Counted from the first letter of the stretch, positions 37,946-48,193 are shown. The stretch is 64,000 bases of DNA from Paraniabella ginsengisoli (GCF_022513635.1 NZ_JAKWBL010000004.1:434001-498000); one strand, 5' to 3'. The notes: generated by a model from the letters alone, not told the origin. A program made the numbers and translations.

Positions 37946-39875
37946 ATGGTTTCTTTAAAACTAATTGCTCAATATTTCGTTTTAGCGATATTCATTTTTA
38001 ACAACGATTGTATAGCGCAAACAGCGGTTCAACGCAATATTTTACATAAGATAACAAATGAACAAAACCTTAAGTCGTTGCTATTAACGCCTGAAGAATG
38101 GGTGCCTTATCCAAAGTATAAAGACAGAGCAGGATGGGAAAATTTTTTGGGAACGTATAAGAATGCACTTATCAGCGAAGGAGAAAAAAGTTAGATTACC
38201 AATGGCAGGTTATTAAGGCAACAGATTATTTGGAGTATTCGCGAAGCGGCTCAAGAGTAATAATGGAAGCGCCGTATGGTCAAAATATGACAGCCATTAC
38301 CAACCTGTTCCTGGCAGAAATGGCTGAAGGAAAAGGCCGATTTTTAGACCAGTTAATAAATGGCATATACGCTGCATGTGAAATGACGACCTGGTCTGCC
38401 TCGGCACATCTACCTCTGCAATTAAATAATAAAACGTTTCCGGATCACAACCAGCAAATCATTGATTTGCTTTCGGGTAATGCCGGTTCTTTATTTTCAT
38501 GGATATATTATTTTTTGCATCATGAATTTGACAAAGAAAATACATTGATTGCAGCTCGTTTAAAATATGAAATTGATCGCCGTATTTTAACACCCTATAT
38601 GAACATTGATCATTTATGGTGGATGGGTTTTAGCGGAGATGAAAATCGTATGATCAACAACTGGAACCCCTGGTGCAATAGTAATGTACTTCAGGCATTT
38701 GCTCTTATGGAAACAGACAAAGAAAAGTTGGCAAATGCTGTTTATCGCACCATGAGGTCGACGGATAAATTTATTAATTATACAAAAGAAGACGGCGCTT
38801 GTGAAGAAGGACCATCATATTGGGGACATGCCGCCGGTAAGCTATACGACTACCTGCAAATATTATATGATATCACAGGTGGAAAAGTTTCCATATTTGA
38901 TAAGCCGTTAATTAAAAAAATGGGCGAATATATTTCGCGCAGCTATGTTGGAAATGGCTGGGTCGTAAATTTTGCGGATGCATCAGCAAAAGGCGGCGGC
39001 GATGCCGGACTTATTTATCGCTATGGAAAAGCCGTAAACAGCAATGAAATGATGGCTTTTAGTGCTTATCTGGTAAAACAGGGAGGCCACGGATTATCAT
39101 ACGGTGGCGGAGATATGTTTAGAACCTTACAAGGTCTTAAATTCAATAAAGAAGTGATGGGTATAAAACCATCTCTGCCTTCGGCTGATTATACATGGTA
39201 TCCGCAAACGGAGTTTTGTTATATCAAAAACGGTAAATACTTTTTTGCTGGTAAAGGAGGATTTAATAATGAAAGCCATAACCATAATGATGTGGGTACT
39301 TTCTCATTATATATAGATACGATTCCTTTTTTATAGATGCCGGAGTAGGAACTTACACAAGACAAACGTTTAGCAGCGAACGCTATTCAATATGGACGAT
39401 GCAAAGCAATTATCATAATCTTCCTTTGATAAACGGCGTTGCTCAATCTGACGGCTCAATGTATAAAGCGCAACATGTAAGTTTTAATGCGTCTAAAAGC
39501 CGATTTAGTGCAGGCATTAGCGCTGCATATAAAAAAGACGCAGCTATAAAAATATGGCAGCGAACTTATACCTTATCGGCAAAAGGATTAGTTATAGAAG
39601 ATGAGTTTGAATTAAGTAAGATCATATCTCCGTCTGTCATTAATTTTTTAACATGGGCCAACCCCGATATTTCTAAACCGGGAATAGTTGAGTTGATTAG
39701 AGACGGTCGAAAAGTAACGCTTGCTTATAATAAAAATGTATTTGAAGCCAGGATAGAAACTATTCCGTTAGAAGACAAAAGGCTTTCCAACGTTTGGGGT
39801 AATGAAATTTACAGGCTTTCTCTTGTTGCAAAAAAGCAGGCACTAAAGGATAAATACCAGTTTATTATCAAATAG
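37946..39875 (+). CDS. Heparinase II/III-family polysaccharide lyase (two frameshifts)
   Basis: About 643 residues with signal peptide (MVSLKLIAQYFVLAIFIFNNDCIAQ). The N-terminal alpha/alpha toroid (about 60-370) contains YNFADASAKGGGD-like NFADASAKGGGDAGLIYRYG. The C-terminal beta-sandwich opens with FAGKGGFNNESHNHNDVGTF, where HNHND is the family hallmark with a catalytic/metal His. It cleaves uronic-acid polysaccharides by elimination. Frame breaks are at the A6 run 38184-38189 (repair: EGEKKLDYQWQVIKAT) and the T6 run 39327-39332 (repair: DTIPFFIDAGVGTYTR). The PL subfamily and substrate are not determinable by eye. Confidence 0.82.
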
Positions 39876-39944
39876 AAAAACAAATTCCGTCAAAGGCAGG
39901 ACTTTTTTGGAAAGAAAGGGAAACGCATAGATGTCCTTTTAAAA

Positions 39945-39976
39945 GAAACCGCCGTGTCAAAAGACATGGCGGTTTC
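39945..39976. terminator. Terminator between lyase and lysS
   Basis: A 14-bp stem GAAACCGCCGTGTC / GACATGGCGGTTTC (39945-39958, 39963-39976) with one G:T pair and loop AAAA. It is between convergent genes. Confidence 0.8.
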
Positions 39977-40002
39977 TATAAACATAAAACAACTTGTTCA
40001 TA

Positions 40003-41525
40003 TTAATCCAGTTTCTCTGGCCGCATTTGCGGAAACAACAACACATCCTGAATGGAAGGCTGATTGGTGAGCAACATGCAAAGCCTGTCTATTCCAAAGC
40101 CAATGCCCGATGTAGGTGGCATACCATATTCCAAAGCACGCAGAAAATCATAATCAATAAACATGGCTTCTTCATCGCCTCGTTCTAAAAGCTTTGCCTG
40201 TTCTTCAAAACGTTCGCGCTGCTCAACGGGGTCGTTCAGTTCGCTATAAGCATTTGCAATTTCTTTACCATTAATCATTAGCTCGAAACGCTCTACCAGT
40301 CCGGGTTTGCTGCGATGCTTCTTCGTAAGCGGACTCATCTCTACCGGGTAATCAATAATAAAAGTAGGTTGTATATAATGATGCTCACATTTCTCTCCAA
40401 AAATTTCATCAACCAATTTGCCTTTGCCCATTGTTTTATCTACATGAATGCCTAATTCTTTACATACATTTTTCAAGCCCTCTTCATCCATTTCACTTAC
40501 ATCAAATCCGGTATGTTCTTTAATAGCATCATAAATAGAAACTCTTGCAAATGGCGCTTTGAAAGATATTTCTTTTTCGCCCATAGCCACATTAGTTGTA
40601 CCGTTCACATCTAAAGCAGCTTTTTCCAGCAGTTGCTCGGTTGCTTCCATCATCCAGAAATAATCTTTGTAGGCCACATAAAACTCAAGCACGGTAAACT
40701 CCGGGTTGTGTGTACGGTCCATTCCTTCATTTCTGAAATTGCGGCTAAACTCATACACCCAGTCAAAACCGCCTACAATTAAGCGTTTCAGGTAAAGTTC
40801 GTTGGCGATGCGTAAATAAAAAGGAACATCCAATGCGTTATGATGCGTAACAAAAGGCCTTGCCGCAGCACCGCCCGGAATAGATTGTAACACGGGCGTA
40901 TCAACTTCAATGCACCGCGTTCGTTCAAAAACTCACGAATGGAATTGATCAATTTTGTTCTTTTAACAAATGTTTCTTTTACCGATGGATTGATAACTAA
41001 GTCTACATAACGCTGGCGATACTTGAATTCGGGATCGGTAACTTCATCAAACACATTTCCTTCTTCATCTCTTTTCACAACCGGTAAGGGTTTCAGCGAC
41101 TTTGATAATAAAGTAAGCGTTTGGGCATGTAAAGAAGTTTCGCCGGTTTTGGTGATAAATACATAACCTGTTGCACCAATAAAATCGCCAAGGTCCAACC
41201 CGTTTTTAACCACGTTATCCCAAAAGCTTTTATCCTCATCCGGGCAAAGCTCATCTCGCTTTACATACAATTGAAAAATGCCTTGTTTGTCTTGAATTTT
41301 TATAAAGAAAACTTTTCCTTTATCGTTAATGCTCATAATACGTCCGGCCACACTTACGCTGGCGAAATCGTCTTTATTTTCTTCGGAAAAACTATTTTTA
41401 ATAGCTGCCGAATAATGCGAAACGGGATACGCCGCCGCCGGATACGGATCAACACCCGTATCTTTTATTTTCTGTAATTTTTCTCTTCTTATTTGCTCCT
41501 GTTCTGATAAATGTTGTACGCTCAT
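40003..41525 (-). CDS. lysS: Lysyl-tRNA synthetase, class II (one frameshift)
   Basis: Charges tRNA-Lys; about 507 residues. The N-terminal OB domain includes [21 protein letters not shown]. Motif 1 lies around [18 protein letters not shown], motif 2 [15 protein letters not shown], motif 3 [13 protein letters not shown]. The frame breaks at 40906-40910; one G on the coding strand gives [23 protein letters not shown]. The downstream terminator is at 39945-39976. Essential in bacteria unless a second synthetase exists, so the break is taken as an error. Confidence 0.95.
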
Positions 41526-41771
41526 TAATTCATGTTTTCAAAAATGTTCAAAGAACCCCTTCGGGAAGGTGCAAAGATAGTTTGAAACAAGTACACATAA
41601 ACAGCCTGTAATAGGCGGGATTCAAAACAGTAAGTACGGCATTCAAAAGATGGAAAATTGCGTTAAACACTTTATCTACTTTTAGAATAGAAAACGTGAT
41701 GCAGGCATTATTATCAATCAAAAAATACTGATATGAAGATTTTTTTAACGAACGGTTTGTTCGTTACTTTT

Positions 41772-42354
41772 TTATTTTTCTAACAGCGCTTCCGCTTCTT
41801 TCCACACATCCTCTTTCATCAACTTATTAATCGCCGGAATATGCGGGTCCTTGGTTTTATCTTTTCCAGCCTCGCTACGTTGTTTAAGGTTTTTTAATAC
41901 TTGTTGCAAAGGACCTTTGTCACCAGCTTTTGCACGGAGAATGGCTTGCTCAACCGAATATTTAAACGCTTCGTATTCGTTATTAACAGCATTTTCAAAA
42001 CTGCGTTCCACCTTTTTCCCTGCATTTTTTTGCATGCAATATATGTCCATATTCATGCAACACCACAACGATTAACCTGTCTTCGGGAAATGCCGGCCGT
42101 GGTTGATTAAAATAAGACTGGTTAAGCTGTATTTTTTCTTTGCCCGCCCGCCCCGGCCCTTTCATTGATGTGAAGAACTCTACGGCCGTGCCTTCCTTTT
42201 CTATTTTTTTCAACTCCTTCCACAATTTGGGGTAAGTCTTTTCAACGAAGGCGTTCACTTCCTTATCATTGGCTCGCTCCTGATGTGGAGCCTGGGCAAA
42301 AGCGCCTATACAGAAGAGAATACATATTGATAACAGTGCATAAATGCGTAACAT
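41772..42354 (-). CDS. Secreted HExxH putative zinc metallopeptidase (one frameshift)
   Basis: About 194 residues with signal peptide MLRIYALLSICILFCIGAFAQ. The zinc motif HEYGH is near residue 100 (VVVLHEYGHILHAKK), and after repair an ENAVNNEYEAFKYS segment about 20 residues later offers the third-ligand Glu, a gluzincin-like layout. The C-terminal part is helical and charged. The frame breaks at the T7 run 42025-42031; one base gives HAKKNAGKKVERSFEN. I do not recognise a named family; function beyond peptidase-like is open. Confidence 0.55.
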
Positions 42355-42385
42355 ATTAGGTGTTTTGGTTGAAAAGGTTGATATT

Positions 42386-42451
42386 TCTCACAGAATACGC
42401 AGAAGTTCACAGATTGTTAAACTTCTGTGTCAATCTGTGTTTTCTGTGAGA
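42386..42451. repeat. Palindromic repeat, family B copy 2
   Basis: Ends TCTCACAGAA / TTCTGTGAGA with inner blocks GCAGAAGTTCACAGATT and AAACTTCTGTGTCAATCTGTG. It is close in sequence to the copy at 31265-31332. It lies 10 bp past the stop of the Gfo/Idh/MocA gene, probably serving as its terminator. Confidence 0.75.
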
Positions 42452-42461
42452 CACTTTTGGC

Positions 42462-43785
42462 TTACACTTTCGGCAAACTATACCCGTTATGATAAGGCGC
42501 CATCATATATTCCTTATTTAATTTGTTATCTGTAAACTTTTCCGCAGCTTTATCCCAAACCACTTTTTCTCCACTTCGATAAGCAATATTACCCATCTGA
42601 CAAACGGTGGCTATATGTGCTCCTGTTTGTATCGGGCAGTTAAGGTCGCTCATTTTTCTGGACTTTATAACGTCAACAAAGTTTTTAGTATGTGCGTCCA
42701 ACCCGTTTTCCGACGGAGCTTTTCGCGCAACGCTTATTTTTTTGTCACTATTTTTCTCTTCAATTACCTCCCATCCTCCGCGGTCCAATTCCAGTGTAGC
42801 ATTATTTCCTATAAAAGCAATGCCATGGTCTTTTCCAAAATTTCCATTGTCAATGCCCATTGCATGATCCCAAATCAGGTTGAAATTATCAAATTCATAC
42901 AAAGCAGCTAATGTATCAGGAGTTTCCTGTAAAGATCGGGATAAGCAAATTTGCCACCCAAAGCCGAAACGGTTTTTGGCACAGGCGCTTTCATTCCAAA
43001 AATGGCGTAATCCATCAAATGAACTCCCCAATCGGTCATTAAGCCGCCTGCATAATCCCAAAACCAGCGAAAGGTGAAATGAAAGCGGCTGCTGTTAAAC
43101 TCCCTTGTTTTAGCAGGCCCCAGCCACATTTTATAATCTACACCGACGGGAGGCGCACTATTTGGAACAACGGGCCCGGGCTTCATCCAGCCCTGGTAAC
43201 ACCACACTTTTACCGTTCTGATGTTTCCTAGTTGACCGCTATGCACAAAATCAATAGCATCTCTAAAGTGTTGCTGGCTGCGTTGCCATTGCCCGGCCTG
43301 CACCACTTTGTTATATTTTTCTTGCGCGGCTACCATGGCGCGACATTCCATGATAGAATTTCCAACCGGCTTTTCTACATAAACATCTTTCCCGGCTTGT
43401 ACGGCGTGAATCATTATCAGCGCGTGCCAATGATCGGGCGTACCAATGATGACAGCATCCACATCTTTATTATCCAACAAACCACGATAATCGCTATATG
43501 TTTTGATTTTTGATGTATCAATATTTTTTTCTTTAGTTCTGCCAGCCGCTTATCCAACACGTTTTTATCAACATCGCAAAGGGCTGCCAACCGTACGCCG
43601 GGAATTTTAAGTATGGACATGGTATTGGACCAGCCCATTCCATTTATGCCAATAGCCCCAACGTTGATCTCTTCTGCTGCCGAAGTAGCAAAACGCGAAA
43701 AGTTCTTTGTATTAAAAGATTGAAGGGCAAAGCCGCCCACAGCCAATGCTGATGCGTTTGCAAGAAATCGTTTTCTGGATTGCAT
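42462..43785 (-). CDS. Exported Gfo/Idh/MocA-family oxidoreductase (two frameshifts)
   Basis: About 442 residues. The N-terminus MQSRKRFLANASALAVGGFA is Tat-like (KR in place of RR), as in many Bacteroidota periplasmic members of this family. Rossmann motif GAIGINGMGWSNT, then IIGTPDHWHALIMIHAVQAGK, the hallmark YVEKPVGNS and a C-terminal half ending YHNGYSLPKV. Frame breaks are at the T7 run 43524-43530 (repair: LKKNIDTSKIKTYSDYRG) and near 42931-42935. Probably acts on sugars derived from polysaccharides; substrate unknown. A LacI-like palindrome sits upstream. Confidence 0.85.
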
Positions 43786-43828
43786 GAGAAGTAGTTTGTT
43801 TTTCCAAATATACTAAAACAAACTAGTA

Positions 43829-43842
43829 TGCAATCGATTACA
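43829..43842. promoter_or_regulatory. LacI-family-like operator upstream of exported oxidoreductase
   Basis: TGCAATCGATTACA is palindromic except at one symmetric pair, with core AATCGATT. It is 44 bp before the start of the minus-strand oxidoreductase gene. LacI/GalR operators often have this 14-bp form with central CG. No LacI gene is in the window. Confidence 0.35.
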
Positions 43843-43883
43843 AACATTAAAGGGCCTCTAACTTGAAGCCCTTTAATGTTTGT
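43840..43883. terminator. Long hairpin between msrB and the exported oxidoreductase
   Basis: Perfect 16-bp stem ACAAACATTAAAGGGC (43840-43855) / GCCCTTTAATGTTTGT (43868-43883) with a 12-nt loop, 11 bp after the msrB stop. It lacks a long T tract but is very stable. Confidence 0.65.
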
Positions 43884-43893
43884 TTCAAAAGAT

Positions 43894-44455
43894 CTATTTT
43901 TTATCTTCCTTATATTTCTTTTCGGCTTTCTTAGCTTTTTCAAAATCGAGCACAACACCGTTAATGCAATAGCGAAGGCCGGTTGGCGGCGGGCCATCGT
44001 TAAATACGTGTCCGAGATGGGAGTTGCAACGGCCGCATTGCACTTCTGTACGAACCATCCCGTGGCTTTTATCTTCCAGATAAATGATGCTGGTTTTGCT
44101 AAGCGGCTCGTAAAAGCTGGGCCAGCCACAGCCGCTATCGAATTTTGTATCGCTTTTAAATAAGGCGTTTCCGCAAACTGCACAATAGTAAGTTCCGATC
44201 TCTTTAAATTTTTCGTACTTACTGCTCCATGCCATTTCGGTTCCTTTTTCCCGGGCTATATAATACATCTTGTCCGGTAATATTTTTTCCACTCTTCGTT
44301 ACTAAGTTTTACATCCGACGTGTCGGTCCTGGAATAAACCGGGTTGTTTTCTAGCTTCATTTTGGCAGAATCTTTTTTGAGGAAGATGAGGTTTGCGACT
44401 GGCATTGTTGAAACAGGCAACAAATGCTAAATAATATTAATAAGGAGTATTTCAT
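43894..44455 (-). CDS. msrB: Peptide-methionine (R)-S-oxide reductase, lipoprotein form (two frameshifts)
   Basis: About 187 residues. Reduces methionine-R-sulfoxide in proteins. The zinc-binding pairs CAVCGNALF and CGRCNSHLGHVF, the GCGWPSFYEP core and the catalytic Cys in LRYCING are all present. Joining frames reveals an N-terminal lipoprotein signal (MKYSLLILFSICCLFQQCQSQ, lipobox Cys near 18), so it acts outside the cytoplasm. Frame breaks are at T6 runs 44283-44288 and 44373-44378. Repaired joins: EEWKKILPDKMYY and SKKDSAKMKLENNPVYSR. Confidence 0.88.
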
Positions 44456-44569
44456 ATATATAAAACAATTGAAGAATACAAAAAGTTGACTGCTGCAAAT
44501 CGGGTATTGCAGGTTTTCACGTTTTATAACAAAATATACGTAAAAACCCAAAGTTTAGCTTTGCTATAT

Positions 44570-44577
44570 TATATTTG
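44570..44577 (+). promoter_or_regulatory. Promoter -7 box of adk
   Basis: TATATTTG matches TAnnTTTG exactly, 27 bp before the adk ATG. No good -33 box seen. Confidence 0.5.
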
Positions 44578-44604
44578 TTCATATACATCAAACCAATTTA
44601 CGTA

Positions 44605-45188
44605 ATGTTTAATTTAGTTTTATTTGGCCCTCCAGGTAGCGGCAAGGGCACACAGGCAACTAATCTTATTGAAAAATATAAATTAGTACATCTTTCGACA
44701 GGCGATTTATTAAGAAATGAAATTGCCAACAAAACGCCGCTTGGTTTAGAAGCAAAAAAAATTATGGATGCCGGACAACTGGTGCCCGACGAAGTGGTTA
44801 TTGGCATTATTGATAACTGCCTGGAAAAAATGCTGATGCAAATGGGTTTTTATTTGATGGTTTTCCACGCACCATAAATCAGGCTAAGGCGCTTGATAAA
44901 TTGCTCGAATTGAAAAAAACGCAGATAAATCTTGTATTGGCTTTACAGGTAAACGAGGAAGAATTGGTTAGAAGGTTATTGGAGCGAGGAAAAACTTCCG
45001 GCCGATCAGATGACACAAGCGAAGAAGTGATCAGGAAAAGATTTCAGGTTTATTCTAACGATACGGAACCTGTTGCACAACATTATAAAGAAGACGATAA
45101 GTTTAAGGCCATTCCCGGCGAAGGCTCTATTGACGATATCTTTAACGGCCTCACTCAGGCGATTGATGAATATAATAGCAATAAATAA
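44605..45188 (+). CDS. adk: Adenylate kinase, short-LID type (one frameshift)
   Basis: AMP + ATP to 2 ADP. About 194 residues from ATG at 44605. P-loop FGPPGSGKGTQA, AMP-binding LSTGDLLRNEI and LFDGFPRTINQA (restored by one A in the run 44825-44830), then RLLERGKTSGRSDDTSEEVIRKR. The LID is the short form without zinc cysteines, which explains the length below the usual 215. Essential gene, so the break is read as an error. The longer frame from 44575 would overlap the promoter. Confidence 0.94.
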
Positions 45189-45208
45189 TTATTGGGTTAA
45201 GAAGAATA

Positions 45209-45237
45209 AAAAAGAGCTGGCATTGCCGGCTCTTTTT
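45209..45237. terminator. Terminator after adk
   Basis: Stem AAAGAGCTGGC / GCCGGCTCTTT with one G:T pair and a short loop ATT, then TTTT. It sits between convergent adk and the lipoprotein gene. Confidence 0.75.
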
Positions 45238-45254
45238 ATACACTTTTAAATACA

Positions 45255-45692
45255 CTATTTGGATAATACAGAATCTGCCTGTTCAATGCTGGAAAGAACA
45301 ACATCCTTCATCTTGTTTACAGATTGTAACTGTATTTTAAGATAATCGATTCTGGCGGGTTCGTTATCTTTTAAAGAATCATATTTGAAACCTTCCATCC
45401 ATTCGTGCATAGTAACATCAGCATAGCTAAGGCTTTTAATTGTGCTATCTAATAAGGCAATACGTTCTGCATTTGTAGTTGCAGATTTGTTTTTTAAAGA
45501 ATCTAACTCCGATTGAGCCTCTTTTTGAAGACGTTGAAGTTTCATCATTTTTGGCATTGCTACATCGTGGCCATCCAAAACCTGTTGTAGCAAACTATCA
45601 GATAAAGATTTTGTGGGTTCGGCATTCTCTGATGTACCGTTTTTACAAGCCAGAAGAACACAGGATAAAAAGATGAAAGTAATAAAACGCAT
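45255..45692 (-). CDS. Hypothetical coiled-coil lipoprotein
   Basis: 145 residues. Lipoprotein signal MRFITFIFLSCVLLACKNG (lipobox LLAC). The rest is mostly helical and charged (KMMKLQRLQKEAQSELDSLKNK), likely coiled coil, with a WMEGFKYDSLKDNEPARIDYL motif. I have seen similar Bacteroidota proteins labelled viral A-type inclusion protein, a name without functional value. It follows feoB on the same strand by 53 bp. Confidence 0.6.
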   Translation of the reverse strand: MRFITFIFLSCVLLACKNGTSENAEPTKSLSDSLLQQVLDGHDVAMPKMMKLQRLQKEAQSELDSLKNKSATTNAERIALLDSTIKSLSYADVTMHEWMEGFKYDSLKDNEPARIDYLKIQLQSVNKMKDVVLSSIEQADSVLSK

Positions 45693-45745
45693 AATTAAGT
45701 TTTTATAAAGTTTAGGTCAATGATTATTTAGATTTCTTCACTCTT

Positions 45746-47851
45746 TTATTTTAATATCTGATAAGCCACCAGGCTAACCACATAAGCCAGAAAGGTCATG
45801 TAAACTAATTGTATCATTGGCCATTTCCACCCTCCTGTTTCTCTTTTCACAATAGCAAGCGTACTCATACATTGCATAGCAAAAACATAAAACAGCATTA
45901 GCGATACGCCGGTAGCCAATGTAAACACTTTTGTGCCGTCGCTAAAGGTGGCCCGGTGCATTCTATCCTGCAACGCCAGGTTTTCTTCCCCGTCGTCTTC
46001 AACGCTATATAAAGTAGCCATCGTGCCTACAAAAACCTCTCTGGCCGCAAATGAAGTGATCAATGCAATGCCGATTTTCCAATCATATCCTAAAGGAAGG
46101 ATAGCCGGTTCAATGGCTTTACCCATAATGCCTGCATAAGAGTTTTCAAGCTTTGCAGTGCCATATTCTTCTTCAATTGCCGTTGTATCTGCATTGGGTT
46201 GCGCCAACAATTGTTCATAATGAACATGCGCTCGCTCCATTCTTTCCTTAGGCCCGAAGGAACTTAAAAACCAAAGCGCAATGCTAATAATCAAAATAAT
46301 TTTACCTGCCTGAAGGGTAAAAATTTTAGCTTTCTCAATCATTGTTTGTCCGGCATTCTTCCAGCGCGGAGACCTGTAAACTGGCAACTCAAGGATGAAA
46401 AAACTCTTTTCTTTGATCTTGATAAACCATTTGGCTACGTAAGAAACAGCCATGGCAAACACAACGCCGATAAGATAAAGCCCCATCATTACCAAACCCT
46501 GCACACTAATAAAACCAGCGATATAATTTTCCGGGATTACAACGGCGGTCAAAATAATATACACCGGCAATCGGGCGGAGCAGCTCATTAGCGGCGTTAC
46601 CAAAATGGTAAGCAACCGTTCTTTTCGGTTTTCGATATTACGTGCGCTCATAATGGCCGGAACGGCGCATGCAAATCCGCTGATCATGGGCATTACACTT
46701 TTTCCGTTCAGGCCTACGGTTCGCATGATCCGGTCAGTAAGAAAACTGATGCGTGCCATATAACCTGTATCTTCCAGTAACGTGATAAGTCCAAACAAGA
46801 TCATTATCTGTGGAATGAAGATGATGATTCCTCCGAGGCCAGCCACAACTCCGTTAATCAGCAAGTCAGAAAAATTATTTTCTGGTAAGATGCTTGCCAG
46901 CCACCCACTAAAAGCGGCAGTTCCGCCATCTATCCAATCCATCGGATACGACGCGAGCAGGAAAACACACTGAAACAAAAGAAAAAGTACCGATAATAAA
47001 ATTACATATCCCCAATACCGATGCAGAAAAATATTATCAAGCCTTTCTGTAAGTCTTGATTGCTTTTGCGGATCAGGGAAGGTAACCGTCTGGCTGAGAA
47101 TATGATTGATTCCTTTATAACGTTGCACAATTTCTTCTGCCTGCGTACGCGCAGGGTTAAAGCCGTGATCAATTTCGGCCTGTTCAATTTTTTCCTGTAC
47201 ATCTTCTTCAAGCGGAAACGTTTCGTGATTGATCAGGTAGTGAACGGCTTCATAATCGCCGATATGAGGAACCGCCTGTTGTACTTGTTTAATAGCGTCT
47301 GGCGCAAGTGCGGCTACATCAATAAAACTTCTGGCCGGCGGTTTATATAAATTTCCTGCTACCAGTTCAATAGCTTTTTTAAGGGCGTCGATACCTTTGT
47401 TCTTACGTGGATTTACTACAACAACCGGCACACCAAGCTCCCGCTCCATTTCGTTGATGTCGATCTGTATGCCTTTTTTCCGGGCAATATCCATCATGGT
47501 AAGCGCAACAACGATAGGGCGTTTAAGATCTATTATTTGCGTGCAAAACAAAAGATTTCGTTTCAGGCTGCTGGCATCGGCTACGGCAACAATAACATCG
47601 GCTTTAATACTGGTATCCTGGTCTAAAATTACTTTATAAGCAACTTCTTCATCTAGTCGGCGCGGATACAGGCTGTACGAACCTGGCAAATCAATCACTT
47701 CCGCAGTTGAATCTCCCAATTTTGTAATACCGGTTTTTTTATCAACCGTAACGCCCGGAAAATTACCCACTTTTTGGTTCATCCCAGTAAGGGTATTAAA
47801 CAACGAGGTTTTGCCGCTATTGGGATTTCCCGTTAATGCTATATGTAACAT
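45746..47851 (-). CDS. feoB: Ferrous iron transport protein B
   Basis: Intact, about 701 residues from ATG at 47851. N-terminal GTPase: G1 GNPNSGKTSL, switch GNFPGVTVDKKTG, G3 DLPGSYSL. A helical GDI-like region follows, then the membrane part with two Gate domains (FIPQIMILFGLITLLEDTGYMAR; ISGFACAVPAIMSARNIENR) and the C-terminal SFAAREVFVGTM. Imports Fe(II) across the inner membrane. No FeoA fusion; feoA is at 11.5 kb. It is one of the few long genes in the window without a frameshift. A family A repeat lies just upstream. Confidence 0.95.
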   Translation of the reverse strand: MLHIALTGNPNSGKTSLFNTLTGMNQKVGNFPGVTVDKKTGITKLGDSTAEVIDLPGSYSLYPRRLDEEVAYKVILDQDTSIKADVIVAVADASSLKRNLLFCTQIIDLKRPIVVALTMMDIARKKGIQIDINEMERELGVPVVVVNPRKNKGIDALKKAIELVAGNLYKPPARSFIDVAALAPDAIKQVQQAVPHIGDYEAVHYLINHETFPLEEDVQEKIEQAEIDHGFNPARTQAEEIVQRYKGINHILSQTVTFPDPQKQSRLTERLDNIFLHRYWGYVILLSVLFLLFQCVFLLASYPMDWIDGGTAAFSGWLASILPENNFSDLLINGVVAGLGGIIIFIPQIMILFGLITLLEDTGYMARISFLTDRIMRTVGLNGKSVMPMISGFACAVPAIMSARNIENRKERLLTILVTPLMSCSARLPVYIILTAVVIPENYIAGFISVQGLVMMGLYLIGVVFAMAVSYVAKWFIKIKEKSFFILELPVYRSPRWKNAGQTMIEKAKIFTLQAGKIILIISIALWFLSSFGPKERMERAHVHYEQLLAQPNADTTAIEEEYGTAKLENSYAGIMGKAIEPAILPLGYDWKIGIALITSFAAREVFVGTMATLYSVEDDGEENLALQDRMHRATFSDGTKVFTLATGVSLMLFYVFAMQCMSTLAIVKRETGGWKWPMIQLVYMTFLAYVVSLVAYQILK

Positions 47852-47889
47852 TGAATTTTTCAATACGAAGTTGTTTAAACTTATTTTTT

Positions 47890-48025
47890 ACCACATAGAA
47901 ACATAAACTTTATGATAAATAGAAAACATAAACACATATTAGTATTCAATTGCCTGAGGCTATGACCCGCCTTCGGCGGATGCTATATATCCTCAAACGA
48001 AGCAAATGCTATGTATCTATGTGGT
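47890..48025. repeat. MITE-like palindromic repeat, family A copy 3
   Basis: 136 bp with terminal inverted repeats ACCACATAGAAACATA and TATGTATCTATGTGGT (one mismatch). A central hairpin CCGCC-TTC-GGCGG and inner blocks TTATGATAAATAG and CTCAAACGAAGCAAATGCTA are shared with copy 1 in the opposite orientation. It occupies the gap between feoB and the IPExxxVDY gene. No ORF. Confidence 0.75.
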
Positions 48026-48193
48026 TTATTTTAAAAGCTAAACAGGTTCTACGTAAAACCGCAAATTTAACCGCCTTATTTATAAATATGTTTACGAAAT
48101 ACGGAGTTTTATGTCAACTTTAAAATAGTACCGCACGATCTTTGTTTACCTTTACTCCAATTAGCGTATTATAAAACGAATAAAAGAAGATCA

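Noticed and set aside
41720..41771. Hairpin AACGAAC/GTTCGTT plus a 16-codon frame between lysS and the metallopeptidase gene
   Set aside because: The hairpin has T tracts only on the plus strand, where no gene ends, and the tiny frame is mostly the T-rich flank. I do not call either.
42462..43785. Three separate small genes in place of the exported oxidoreductase
   Set aside because: The three frames join in order to give one complete Gfo/Idh/MocA protein, and single-base additions connect them.
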